Assembly (NCBI GenBank): GCA_964036155.1
Contig: OZ038423.1
Location: 74,353,249-74,417,248 of the forward strand
Source of the DNA: Diploscapter coronatus
Lineage: Eukaryota > Nematoda > Chromadorea > Rhabditida > Rhabditidae
Direction of reading: 5' to 3'
Length of the DNA stretch: 64,000 nt
The translations under genes and the position numbers were made by a program. Under the pieces are notes generated by a model that worked only from the letters and a program-made list of their open reading frames with translations, ran no database searches and was not told the origin of the DNA. Numbering within the stretch: position 1 is the stretch's first letter; each line of letters begins with the position of its first letter. Shown here piece by piece: positions 1 through 11,844 of the stretch.

Positions 1-4
1 TCTA

Positions 5-20
5 CTCTCTCTCTCTCTCT
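5..20. repeat. (CT)8 microsatellite
   Basis: Eight uninterrupted CT dinucleotides at the left edge. Simple repeat with no other context. Confidence 0.9.
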
Positions 21-647
21 TCATTTTTGTATCGTAACAATCAACTGAACAATTGTCGAGATTATGTCATAGACGTTTTCCGCAATGCACCACATTCATC
101 ATAATTCGGGAAGTCACAGAATTGACGTGCATAGCTATGCATGCGCAGAGGCTGTTAAACTGTTCGGATGAACTTACAGTAATCATTAAATTATAACGGA
201 GCAAAAGAGTGATTATAGATACAATTTGACATTAGGTTTTGGAGGCTTCCTGTGTTTGTCATCGGGTTTAGGTGAGCAGTTTTGAAGCAGCCTTACAGGT
301 GCACAAAATGTATAATTTTCTACATACATAAAATACTACTGCAGGCTTTTTATAATTGCCGGTATGTAATCTTTAGATACGCGCCATTTTTTTCAAGGGG
401 AACTCACATAATGTCATATCGCTCTTTAAAAGAATTTTTCTCACCAATAGATATTTTCATATGCCCTGATCACGGTGCTGAAATCGAAAAGTGCAACTAT
501 TAACTTCCTAGCCTTGGAAACTCATGAAGAAGCTCCACATAAATAAGCGATATATTATTTATAAAAAAAAAAAGCAGCAGAAGAAGAAGTGTCATTAACT
601 TTTTGAGTTGGCATTTATCAGTTTACATGAAATCGCGCATTACTCAC

Positions 648-786
648 CAGGAGTATAAGAGATGACGGGCTTTTCCTTGGGATCAGTGAAGGTCTTCTTG
701 TCTTCCGGATTAACAGTGGCCACTCCTTCCTTCTTCGTCGCGTAAAATTCGACGTTGTCGTTCGGAGAACACATCATGCCCAGCAT
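648..786 (-). CDS. First coding exon of an unrecognised gene (continues left)
   Basis: Reading leftwards from ATG at 786 there is an open exon of 46 codons plus one base. It begins MLGMMCSPNDNVEFYATKKE and ends in a perfect donor, CCTG|GTGAGT, at 648/647. The product is lysine- and acid-rich in its second half (EDKKTFTDPKEKPVI) with G/C-ending codons unlike the surrounding DNA, which is why I take it as coding. I do not recognise the family. No downstream exon between 1 and 640 could be joined in phase. One short candidate exon near 430-460 on the same strand hits a stop in the required phase, so the rest of the gene probably lies left of the window. Confidence 0.5.
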
Positions 787-3700
787 TTTGATAAAGTGAT
801 TTTTAGGATATTTAGATCGATGAATATAGCCTAAATTTAAAATTTGAAATAATGATGGATCGAAAATTTTTACGTGGAAACGCGAAACGATTTTTCTGCG
901 AACTATCAGGCGAATACGAGATAAAATCTAAAATGAACCTACAGAACATCAATGTCAGAACAGATTTGATTGAAAAGGAAAAATGTAATGGTTACTAAGT
1001 TATTAATATTCAATGATGCAAGAATTTTTAGATTGGAGAAGACGTTTTGGTGAATTTAACGACTCTTATAAAGTGCGTTAGGGAGTAAAATATATGATGA
1101 CAAAGTTTATTCGAGGATGCTTTAAAATTGAATATTGTCTAGATGTTTGTTAATTTCTTCAAAAACAGATGGCAAAGGCATAGGAACTTTTTGAGGCTTG
1201 AGACTGAGATTTTGGAAGTTAGATTGAAATGTTAAAGTTTCAACAATTTTATTGAAAGAATCGAAAAGTTTAATGATTAGAAAAAAGTGAAAGTTTTTCT
1301 CCATTAGATCTGATCGAATGCAGAGAGGTTTTTCTATAGGAGATGCTATAAGAGATACATACAAAATAAATTTCGAAAGTTGTCCTCAAAATAGTAAAAA
1401 TAATTGAAAGCTGTTTGAAAGTTGCTCGAAGGAATGAAAGAATGATCATAGAGCGAACCAATCGTGTTCATTCTCGCTAAATGAATGAAAGTATCGAGAA
1501 TGACATTCTATTTCTATCTTCACCCCTACAAGTCAAGTCCCAAGAAGTGAGAGGCGGGACCTAGCAATTCCTCTAGCGAGCCGATTAGAGAGCCAACAAC
1601 TCAAGCGTATCTATCGATTTAATTCGACATTTTTCGGAGTTCTTCTAAGCCCCGCCCCACTTAGTTTAGTTCTACCAAACGTTCCTGCGCAAGTGAGTGA
1701 ATCACATCATTTTTGCCTTTCAAGAGCCATAAAAAATAAATGCCTTTGTTACCGTATTTAGAAGTGAAAACGTGAGTAAGAGAAATTGAATTGCGAAACC
1801 GTCTTTTGTAGGAATTTATAAGCATGAATGAGAATAGTGTATAGTCTATGTGCCATAGTTTTTACGATACGTATGGTGAAACTGAGAGTTCCTAAAAATA
1901 AAGTAATAAAATAGGGTGTATGGAGAATTTCAACAGTTAGAAGTTGTATAGTAACATTATGATCACTTTTGAAAAAAGTTATAGCAAAGTGAGAAGATTT
2001 TTTTCATGGCTTATTTCGATTCTATAAAATATACAGATCATTGACGAAAAGAAATAGAATTTGCAAAAAGGAATTGAATTTTGTCTATAGGCAAGAATTA
2101 CAATATTTCGAGATTGAAAACGGAGTTTTATCTCGTTACCGCTGCATATGCCTGAATTTTAGCCTACACAATAAAACGATACATTACCTAATTTAGTTAA
2201 ACACAATGTAAAATATGTCGATAGAGCGAATTCGCAAGTGTGTGTTATAGAAAACACCCGCGAATCTGCAGACAAGCATCTTTCATCTTTCTCTTCGCGA
2301 GGTCTCCTTCTTAAGGTTGCCTATGTGAGATGACAGTTTGAGATAATAAAACTGAGGGACGTGAAATTTGGTCGAAATTAGAGTGGCAAACAAATTGACG
2401 AACTCCTCGGGAAATATGTGGGCGAAACGACTTTTTCATCATGAATTAAAGATTAAATTTGACTAATTGAAGATTGTTATATTAGTTTTTTGTTTTTGAA
2501 AAACAATCAAGAAGTTGAATGAATGAAATTTGTCATAATTTGTAAGGGTTACAAATGCAATAGAAAGAAACCAATGCTATTAGAATAGTTCAATTCGCTC
2601 AATTATGTATTAGCGTTTATACTATTCTTTGAAGAATTATCAAAACTCTAGTTATGAATGCGAGTGTTTCAGCATAATTATTGCATTTTTACCTAATTAG
2701 AATCACATTCAACAAAGGTAAAATGAATCTTAGAGTTAAAATTTAGAATGCACGAATGTTATATCTAAATATGGAAAAAACAAACATTTTTGCTGCGCCC
2801 TGCATTGTGAATATTATAACATTTGCTGATCGTACTATAAACATTTGAAATTTATTGTTACGCAAAAGCTAGAGTACTATCCAATTTTCAAAACCAAATT
2901 AAAGGTAGAACGAAGTATGCCAAAACTCGTTCATTTTTGTCTTTGGAATGATTTTTGCTCTAACTAAACTCATTTCAATTTCAAAAGAAAGGGCGTCACA
3001 CCATTTTCAACGCTAAAATTGACTTTACTACGGGTCATCGAGCAAATACGCATTTACAATACAACATTCGAATTATTGTATTTGTACAATTGCGAAAAAT
3101 GACTAATGTTAGCTTAATTTAATTTGGCTAAAACCGCAGTGATTTGGAGTTTTTGATCTCAGAATTTTGGTAAACCAATTCACACAGAATAGAAATGTCC
3201 AAAATTGAAATTGCAGAAATTCAGATTTGGAACTGATTTTGAATACATTTTTTAATCGGAATTTAGAATTGAAATTAGGAATATTCCTGACCAGGGCTGT
3301 CTACAGGTATTGAAAAATCATACCTGTATCTGTGTTAAATCCGAAATTTTCGTACCTTTTGCCTGGTTTTTCCATAGCTAAGAACAAATTCTGTATCTGT
3401 ACCTTATTTGAGGGCAGCCCTGTTCCTGACAATAAAATAATGCTATAACGAATTCGAAAGAAGACAATATACAGTGACGATAAAAAAAAGTTCCACATTG
3501 CTTTATTATGTTTTTCAATTTAATTATAAGCGATGCATCAACTAGAGTTTAAAAATTCTAGACACATGGAAAGTCCTAGAATATGCTTACAAAACTAATC
3601 TGGTTCGGGGTACCTAGAGAGACTGATCTTGATGCAAAAATAAGGGGTAATACAAAATGCTTGATCGTTACTGTAGTTTACCGCGCTTAGGGGCTCTTAT

Positions 3701-5330
3701 GATAATAATAGTTTTTCAAACTAAGTATACCTATTTTTCGTAAAATAGAATATATTTGAAGAAGAGTGAGACCAATTGTAAGAAAAAATGCGCTCATGTG
3801 AAAATGAAGTAGTTGCAGTTTATTTCTGTCACAATCAATTGCCGATCCTTGTATCGGAGTCGTCGATTTGTCTCCGCGGTTCTTTATGGGAATTTTATGA
3901 GTGTATAAAACAAAACCTGTCCCAAAAACGCAAAGTTTGACCAAAATCTGAGAAAACGGCTCGCAGTATCGAATGATAATACAAAAGTGGACGACGATGA
4001 TTTCATTCTTACGTCAATTATTAGATATTTAAAGATCGAATGATCATAGATATGATTGACTAGCGTAACATTCGATATGACAACTAAGCGGAAAGAAACT
4101 AATGTAATATCAAACTGGGCTCTAAATGATTACAAAAAATCACGTATCGGTCCGAAAATATGATATTTCCGAAATTTGGTTGCATCGCTCACGATGACAG
4201 GACATTTTTAGAGCTTGATACATTTTCATTTTACAATAGCACAAAATTTTCAGATCTCGGAAAACGATGATTTCGCTAGATTTCAAAAATCATAAAATGA
4301 AATTTCTAGAAAGAAAATTCTCGTAAAATTTCGAAATTAAAAATGCCAAATTGGCAGGTGCTAGAACAGTCTTATCGCGATTCGACTCGATATTTTATAA
4401 GAAAATAAGCCGTGAAAGAGCGTGACAAAACACGTCAAAACGATCGGATTAAAACGCTTACAATCGGCTTTGAACGATTTTCCGCTCGCATTTGGGTCGG
4501 AGTAATCGCGACTTTTCTCGGTATTTCCATATTCACTTTTCACAGACTCAATCAGTTCTCTCCCGGAATTTGACGGTTCGAAAGAAAACTTGATGTCATA
4601 AATAGAGGTATTAAAATGCCTGACAGATTTATTACAATATTAGGTCATTGACGACATTTTGAGTCAACCCAAAATATTCTGCACTGAGATTAGTAGGCGT
4701 AATTCTACGAAAAATTGCACAAGATGCAAAATAAGGACTTGGCGATATTTATCAATGGCATGATCGTATTTAATGAGCTTTGTAGACGGATAGGGAATAT
4801 TCGTAGATTCGTCATTTATTTTTGGTGATTCAGAAATGAGGATTTTAATTGATGAGAAATGAGAACAAAATATAATGGGGATCCAGAAAATTAAATTTGA
4901 AATTTTTCGAAATGGAAGTGGAGATTTTACTGGTCTTCATGCATTTGTCAAATGTTTTCTTACACTATGACCTAAAATTTGGTGACAAGTATCACAATTG
5001 TGGTAATTACCAGCTGATGACCAATGTTGGAATCCGATTTTTGGAAACACCGGATACAAAAATCTAATCTCATACACTCTTGGTTGAGTGAAAACTCTGA
5101 GAAAGGAGATTCGGCTCGGATAAAGAACTAATCTTCCATGCTACCAAAGAAATTACATACCCTTTTCGACTTGCTCATTTTTCGAAAAAAAATCTCTTCA
5201 AAATTGAACTCTTCCAATTCAGTAAAATTTGTGCGTAACGGTCTCATGAACTTTTACTCTCAATTCGCACAACTTCAATTCTTCGTTCGTCGAAAATGAT
5301 CGTTAACGCTCTGCAAAAGTCGTTACTGGG
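787..5330. other. Gene-free intergenic stretch
   Basis: Only short A/T-rich frames with no splice structure or recognisable domain are present. A G/C-richer patch at about 1545-1690 contains a GC-box-like CCCCGCCC near 1650 and may be a promoter, but for which gene is unclear. Confidence 0.6.
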
Positions 5331-5860
5331 ACAATCATATTTCATCTCAAAGCTATCCGATCAAGAAAATTGTAGGTTTATTTCGCAAGTCGCGTCATTT
5401 TTTATGACCTTATAAATTGTAAATGGTACTAAAAGTTTCTATTTCCCGACGATAATATTTCTTCTCAAAATTGATCGTTGAAGAAAATCCCATTATTTTC
5501 CAATTTCTCTACAACCACTTATTTTTACCACTGAATTGTAAACTACCCTAAAATTTTCGATTTTTCCCAAAAAGCCGCTCAGTTTCCTAAGTAAGATTTG
5601 TCTAAAATTGGTCTTGATCCTATAATTTTTTCCAGTTTTTAAATGATCATATTTCATTTTGAAACCGCACATTGAAGAGAATCTGGGTATTTTTCAATTC
5701 CTCCAATAGCCTTTGAATGTTTTTCATTGGATTACAAACAACCCTAAAATTTCGACCGGACTCTCATATTTCATCTCAAAACTATCCACTAGTGAATTTT
5801 CAACTTCATTTCAAGACCATGCATTTCTTCTACTGCTGTAAACGACCCCAGGTTTTCCCC
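5331..5860. repeat. Degenerate tandem repeat, about four units
   Basis: The phrase CATATTTCATCTCAAA recurs near 5337 and 5765, with weaker versions near 5454 and 5646. Each is followed by a GAAGAAAAT/GAAGAGAAT-like stretch. The two middle copies also share a tail resembling TTGTAAACTACCCTAAAATT (near 5535 and again near 5733 with changes). Unit length varies from about 115 to 190 bp. No unit has a long open frame. This is read by eye and divergence is high, so unit boundaries are approximate. Confidence 0.5.
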
Positions 5861-7920
5861 AACGACATGGTAATTATTGCGAAATAAAAATAGGGAAACG
5901 GGACGATTTTGTTGAAATGGAGTAACGCGAAGAAAGACTGGATTTTCTAGTTTCAATCGAGGTTAATTAGCACAAGTGTTGTTTAGGTAACCAAATTGAA
6001 TAGGAAAACTTAGGTAATTATCAAGAAGATACATGAAAACAACAAGAAATCAAATTGCAATAGAAAGAATAAAAATTGCAACAACTTGTAAATTGATAAT
6101 CTGAAAATTGCTGGTACCGTAAATTTCTGTTCAAAAATAGCAATCGCATCTAACTTCAGCTTTATATAGTTCAAAAATTGGCGCACAGAACATATAATAA
6201 ATTTTAGACAGTCTTTATGATCAGAAAACTTGAGGAGAACATAACGTTCCAGGAAGTAGAAGCAGAATGCGGAACTTACACAAAATTTATCTTTGGGGTG
6301 CGACGCGGAAGGAGAGAAGAAGCGATTTACGGTTTATTAGGGCCATAAATTGTCGGTGCGGTTGCCTTGAATTGGAAAACAGCAGCATAGAAAGTGCTGT
6401 ATTTTGGACTTGAAAATTTGGAAGAAAAATTGGCCGAAAATGGGGATTTTTGAGGAAGTCGGAACGATAAACATGTTTTTGTGGGAAATCAAAGAGAAGA
6501 GAGGGCCGTCTGACGGAGATTGTGGCATAAATCAGACAGCCGATTCTCTCACCATATCAGAACATAGAAAGTGATCATAAGAGGGAAACCTGGCCGGCTA
6601 GGTTTGAAGCGTGAAGGAAAAAATCTTTATCGCAATCTTAAAATAACGTTAATTGATAATTTCTGTCGCAGAATTGATCGGCTTTTTCATGCCCGGTTAC
6701 AGACAAGACGGGAGATATAGTTGGAAATTGCCATAAGTTCTGAAGAAAAAATAATATCAATAATTTAAGTATTTTAGGTATGGTCAAAGAAACTTGTCAG
6801 CTTTACTTGCAAGTCATTTCCTTCATGAAAACAAATTTTTGCCAAGTTGAAAGAATGAAATCATGCCACAATGATAGCGAGAAAATGAAAACACGAAGTT
6901 TATCAGACATTTCAGGTAGATTAAAAAAGTGTGGAAGGAAGACGGTTTTGGGAAGGTCATTTTATATCATTTCTGCATTAACCAGAAATTCTTCATTCCT
7001 CACGACCAACTATCATCTATGATCACCCAAATATAGGGCTGGCTGATAGCAGAAAAGGAAGAAAAAGTTGATAACACATATTACTAATTTTGGTTTTTTC
7101 CAGCATCTAGTCCAGGAGTATATGAAATTCATCGTGCCTTTTTCAATGCTGAACTATAGGAAATGAAAATTGCCCGAAATAATTCACGATTCGGTTTCGA
7201 CGTGTAAAGTAATTATCACCACCATTTCTCTGATTTTTCCTTGTTCATAATTCACCGAAAGTGCATGTGTTTACTGCAACAACATCAAACTAAAAATGAT
7301 AAATAAATTAGAAAAGTAAATTTAGATGAGAATAAAAACGCATCACATGTTGAAATGGTTGATCTGTTAAATTCTACTTCCTACTACATTTTCTAGAGTC
7401 TCGATGATTCATTTTCATTCTTCCATTTCTTCTAGGTCTGTTCCATAATAATATTCATCGAAAATTGTATTGTCGTCCTAAATGTTTTTGAATTATTTTT
7501 TTTGTAGATTATTGAAAAATGTGCGTCATAAAGTGGTATAGGAACTTTGAAAGAGGGCTATTAGAGGTGATCGAAGTTTAAAATTCGAAAATAAGGTTTA
7601 AAAATTGTTCCTAGATTGAAATTTAGAGAAATTTGGTTCTCGAAGTTTCGAAAATGTTCGATGATGATATAATTTAAGAAAAGTTCATTTCTTCCATTCA
7701 ATTTCTTATGCCTTTATGGACTCAAAGTGGTAGTTAAAACTTGCCGGCCTTCGCTCAAATGCTAGTTTATGAGATTCTTCCAATTCTGTGCTATTCGAGA
7801 CCATCGCTTTCTGGACTTCCGGTGATATCGTCGAAAATTCGTCCTCTACGGTGATTTCTTCACCGTCCATCTCAAATGAAATATGATTTTGGAAAGTTTG
7901 AAGAGGAAAAGTCATAAATT
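5861..7920. other. Noncoding region downstream of the astacin gene
   Basis: It contains the 3' flank of the minus-strand metalloprotease. Short open frames here (for example 7706-7924 on the minus strand) overlap the end of that gene out of frame and have no independent support. Confidence 0.55.
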
Positions 7921-10747
7921 TCATACAGCTTCCTTATGACTTGTATCTTCTGGATCATGATGAGATCTGTGGGGATTTACTGAAAAATAACCTTTCTGGA
8001 AGTTACTTTTATAATTTTGTACCATATCTGTAGATTAGCTGGACGAAAGCCTGCCCTCTTCCAGCTCGGGAAATTATCGGAACGAGATTGTTATCAGACA
8101 CGAATCGCTGAGGCTTATTCAGGCCGCAACAGAATCTGAAGCATTTATTATTTTTGGAAAGAATAATTTATGATCTTCAGAGGAAAAGCTGTGCGAGGCT
8201 TCCGATTTCGACTTCGAAACACTCCAAATTTTTAGTTTTTTCTGGAAGAATTCACTTTTACTTCAAAATTAAACAAAGGAATTTGACCTCTCACAGCTCT
8301 GTTCGGAAATTAGTAATATTCAGGTTGAAAATTTCTAGAACAAGCTTCCTCGGCTGGAGGAATCAAACCCGATTATATCTAACATGAACTGCGCGATATG
8401 TCGTGTTCGTGATTCACAAGTTGAAGAGAAACAATTGGGAGAATTTAGCTGGTCTACCTGTATCCAGTGACTCTCTTATCGGCCTGAGCCTTGATTTCGA
8501 CCGAATCGTGATAGCATCCTTGGATGCACTTGCCAATTGCCCCTTCGACGTAGATTTCTATCTTCTTCCCGGCAGGGGCCTAAAATCGATGAAGAAGTAT
8601 TATTTTATTGCTAGAGAAAACTAACCCGAATGTGGTAATTGCACTGTCTGGCTTGTTTCGTGTTTCTTGGTTTGACATTGATTCGCAATCGACGGAAGGA
8701 CGGTTTGGCGTTCAAAACCCCGCGACAATTTGGTGGGTTAGATTGCTGTACTTGTTGACATCGCGGACCGCCGAAAGCAGGCGGGCATCTGTTTTTTTAA
8801 TGAAGCCGTCAATATTCGCTTTTCATTGAAACACTATTCAAAGAGAAAATTTCTGCTTATGAAAATAGGTTTTTGCGATACGTAAAAACCAAACGAACCT
8901 GCATACCCCACATTTCTTCGGATCCTGATACCCTCCATTGAAGCACCGGATTTTATTTTTACATGCTCCTGGAATAATTGAAATGTGTTATCTTTTCAAA
9001 TAGCCTTACTTCCACACGAATAGTGAGAGTTGATCTTCTGAACGTCTAAAAACGATGGCCCTGCCATTTGACCCATCGCTGCCTGCTCTCTGGGGTTCTT
9101 GGCGATTAGCGATGGTCCACCAGTCACTGTGAATCTAAAAACCACAATTTTTGCTCGATATTATAGAATTACACTTACTCATCGGGGCGGTAGTGCATCA
9201 CGCTACTGGATTATGAAAATACAAGCTTATTAGTCTGAAGAATTTAATCAAAATAATAATTTTCCCTCATAAAATCACTCGCTTTTTATGGAAATAATAG
9301 CATTATGAAGCCATTACATGAGAAGCAAATGGGGTTTACAATAACCTAAATCTAAGTATTACCCGATGTCGTAGGGTTCGTTATAAGTGTTCATTTGAGA
9401 TCGTGGAGTCTAAAGAGCTTCTTTGTTCAAAATAACAATGGAAACCAAACCTTTGCAAAATTGTGAAATAAGCTCCTTGGAATTTGTTTTGGCACCAAAG
9501 TTATGCTGCTATCTCTGTCATAACGGGACTGCTCACTAGATTAGGTTTATTGAGCTGACAGTTATACGTTCGAAAAAAAACTCACTGAAATAGTCCCAGA
9601 GCATGACCGATCTCATGCGCTAAATATTTTGTTTCCATTAGTTTAAGAAAATTGGTTGTTACATGTAACTCCGAAAGGCTCGCATCCTCTGCCGATGCTC
9701 AGTAATTGCTTGCCTTGAGGAGGATCTCTGCCTACTGTACTCCAACAACCAGCGTCGTAATCGATGTAATACAGGTAAACCTGGATAATTAACGGCATAA
9801 TTAAGTTGATCAAGCATGAAAGGGAATGGAATTATGGATCATAGGAGCAGAAATACAACCGAGTTTCGGAGATAAATCTATCAAAAAGTAAACAATCTTT
9901 GATCTATTGTTGATGATACCTACCTTTTCATTTCTTCTCGGTCTAAATTTCACACATGTCTGAGATTGCCAATATCTCATAGCCGTGATTATTGCGTTTT
10001 TCGTTTTAGGTCCTGAAATTGTGTTAGTCAGTTTGGTTCGATAGTCATTTTGATGAACTGATGTTTGGATGAAACGCGTAAGGAGCATGTCCCCTCCAGA
10101 TTGTGCTGGGATAACTCCAGTCCCGATATGCGGTCCGGGCCTTGCGAGTAGCTGATTCACGAACGATCTCACGAAGCAGACCTGCAGTGATTCGGATATC
10201 TCCTTGGAAGAGGTGATCGCTAAAGTTCGAGAATTTTACAAAATAATCAATTAGGCATAGGTAAAACGAAAATTCGAATCGGAATGATTTGTTTTCTAAT
10301 TTTTATCGGAGTCTCAGTTTGGTTTTACTTCTTTTAAAAAAAACATTCGGCATTCATCCTTTTTCATGGTTCATATTTAGGTGTCGAATTTATTACGAGA
10401 TGAAACTTTTACAGGTATTTTTCATTGAGTTTGCTGATCGTAGACTGATTGTTATCAGGCATCACAGGAGTATCAGCGGCAGGATTCTACAAAATCGAAT
10501 TTCAAGTTTTTTTCACATGGAAGTTTTACATGAGCAATATACTCTTCATTTTTATATTCGAGCTCGACATTTTGTGCTAATTGATCCCTCAGTGCATATT
10601 GTTCCTTGGGGTCTACGAAGTCTGACAACTAAACAACGCATTTTAAGCTCGAAAATACCAAGGCAGTCTTACAACAGGATCATCGATACCTAGAACCTCT
10701 ATAATTTGTATGCATAGAAGGATAAATACAATTGAAGAATAGTTCAT
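7921..10747 (-). CDS. Secreted astacin-family zinc metalloprotease (NAS type) with EGF-like and CUB domains
   Basis: Sixteen exons join in phase to 486 residues. Residues 1-20 form a signal peptide (hydrophobic FILLCIQIIEV). The propeptide carries the LFQGDIRIT motif typical of astacins (FxGDI). The catalytic domain contains NAIITAMRYWQSQTC, the zinc site HEIGHALGLFHEQSRYDRD (ligands H207, H211, H217, catalytic E208), and the Met-turn SVMHY near 262-266. A six-cysteine EGF-like module (CKNKIRCFNGGYQDP) follows at about 313-345, then a CUB domain to about 465 and a short hydrophilic tail; no thrombospondin repeat is seen. Architecture matches the EGF+CUB group of C. elegans NAS proteins, many acting on cuticle or extracellular substrates. 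The usual Pro of SRPDRD is Tyr. The zinc site is interrupted twice by introns (9620-9662 and 9536-9585). Exons: 10747-10673, 10628-10530, 10486-10413, 10219-10059, 10012-9924, 9780-9663, 9619-9586, 9535-9451, 9409-9363, 9205-9179, 9134-9010, 8968-8899, 8788-8626, 8579-8458, 8135-8023, 7979-7921. Confidence 0.93.
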
Positions 10748-11844
10748 AGTAAAAGAGGATGGTGAAATGAAAATTCAGACCTCTTTTTTCTAGTCTGCCA
10801 GATAGGTGGGATATATGGGGATTTGCGAGGATTTGAGGATGGATGGAAACCTGGGGTCAGAAAGATGAGATCTTTACGCTGCAATGCATGAAGGTGTTCG
10901 CAGATTTTGTAGATAGACGCATTTCAATATTGCGCCTATGGATCGAGATCCTAAAGCGATTTTTGACGATCTATGCTTACGAAAATAAAAATTAGAAATA
11001 AAGAAGATAATCTAGGGTAGTGGATTTTAAAAAGATCGAAGAAAAGGAATAAAGAACTCTTTCGGTGAAAAGCTGTCGTAGGTAATTTATCAATTTATTC
11101 AGTTTTTTTTTCTTAAATAGAAAAGGAAAAGTATCGGAAAAGTTTCGAAAACGGAGGAGATTGCAAAGCATATAACAATTTAGAGGAAGATGAAATTTTT
11201 ATTTGCCAAAATTGGAATTTTCGAACAGGTTTAACGTGTATTTTATTCCATAAATCATATCCCATTTAATTATGCAATGTAAACAGTATTCAATGATGAT
11301 GTGGAGTGTATGTTGTGTTTTGTCGTTGAATCATGCAATCAGGCATTGTTCTCGAAAAGCATCGTTTTGCAAGGATTGTCGATATTTTCGGCATTCACTC
11401 ATAATTCCTCACAAACGCTTCGATACGTAACCAGTTCTTGGTTATGACAAATCCAAAGTCTGAATATCCCTCCCTTATCATCTAGGAAAGCAAAGAGAAG
11501 GACTGTCTTTTGCTTGTCAACATCTTCAACTCTTCAAATATCCCCTACCCTCTCCTCATATATCCAAATCCTGACTTACAAGTTTCCCCTAAGCGGAGAA
11601 CAGGCCATATCTTGTTATCTTTATTATCGCACCATTTCAGCAACTGATTTATTATCACTATCCGGGTATAAGTAATGCCGTTACATATAAGCCACCCATT
11701 TGTTATTTTATTATTTTTACTGATCCTCTGCGAAAACTAGACTTTGTTGTTTTTACACTAACAGCACATCGTTTACTTTCTGCCATTTTCCATATAAACT
11801 TGTCATTTTATTTAGAAATATTCGAGAATTTTAGGTAAGAAATC
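10748..11844. promoter_or_regulatory. Bidirectional intergenic region between astacin and cuticlin genes
   Basis: The two start codons lie 1.1 kb apart on opposite strands, so promoters of both genes should lie here. GATA-type motifs (TTATC) cluster at 11476-11481, 11615-11620, 11624-11629 and 11652-11657, nearer the cuticlin start. A splice-acceptor-like TTTTAG precedes the cuticlin ATG by about 10 bp and could accept a spliced leader. In C. elegans, GATA factors of the ELT group drive many epidermal cuticle genes; applying this here is inference. Confidence 0.45.

Noticed and set aside
7706..7924. 72-codon minus-strand frame after the astacin gene
   Set aside because: It overlaps the astacin stop codon in another frame and most likely is 3' UTR.
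9810..10172. Continuous 120-codon frame in the astacin gene taken at face value
   Set aside because: Its first part is out of frame with the propeptide. A 46 bp intron at 10013-10058 restores the correct astacin frame, and its last part reads into the next intron.
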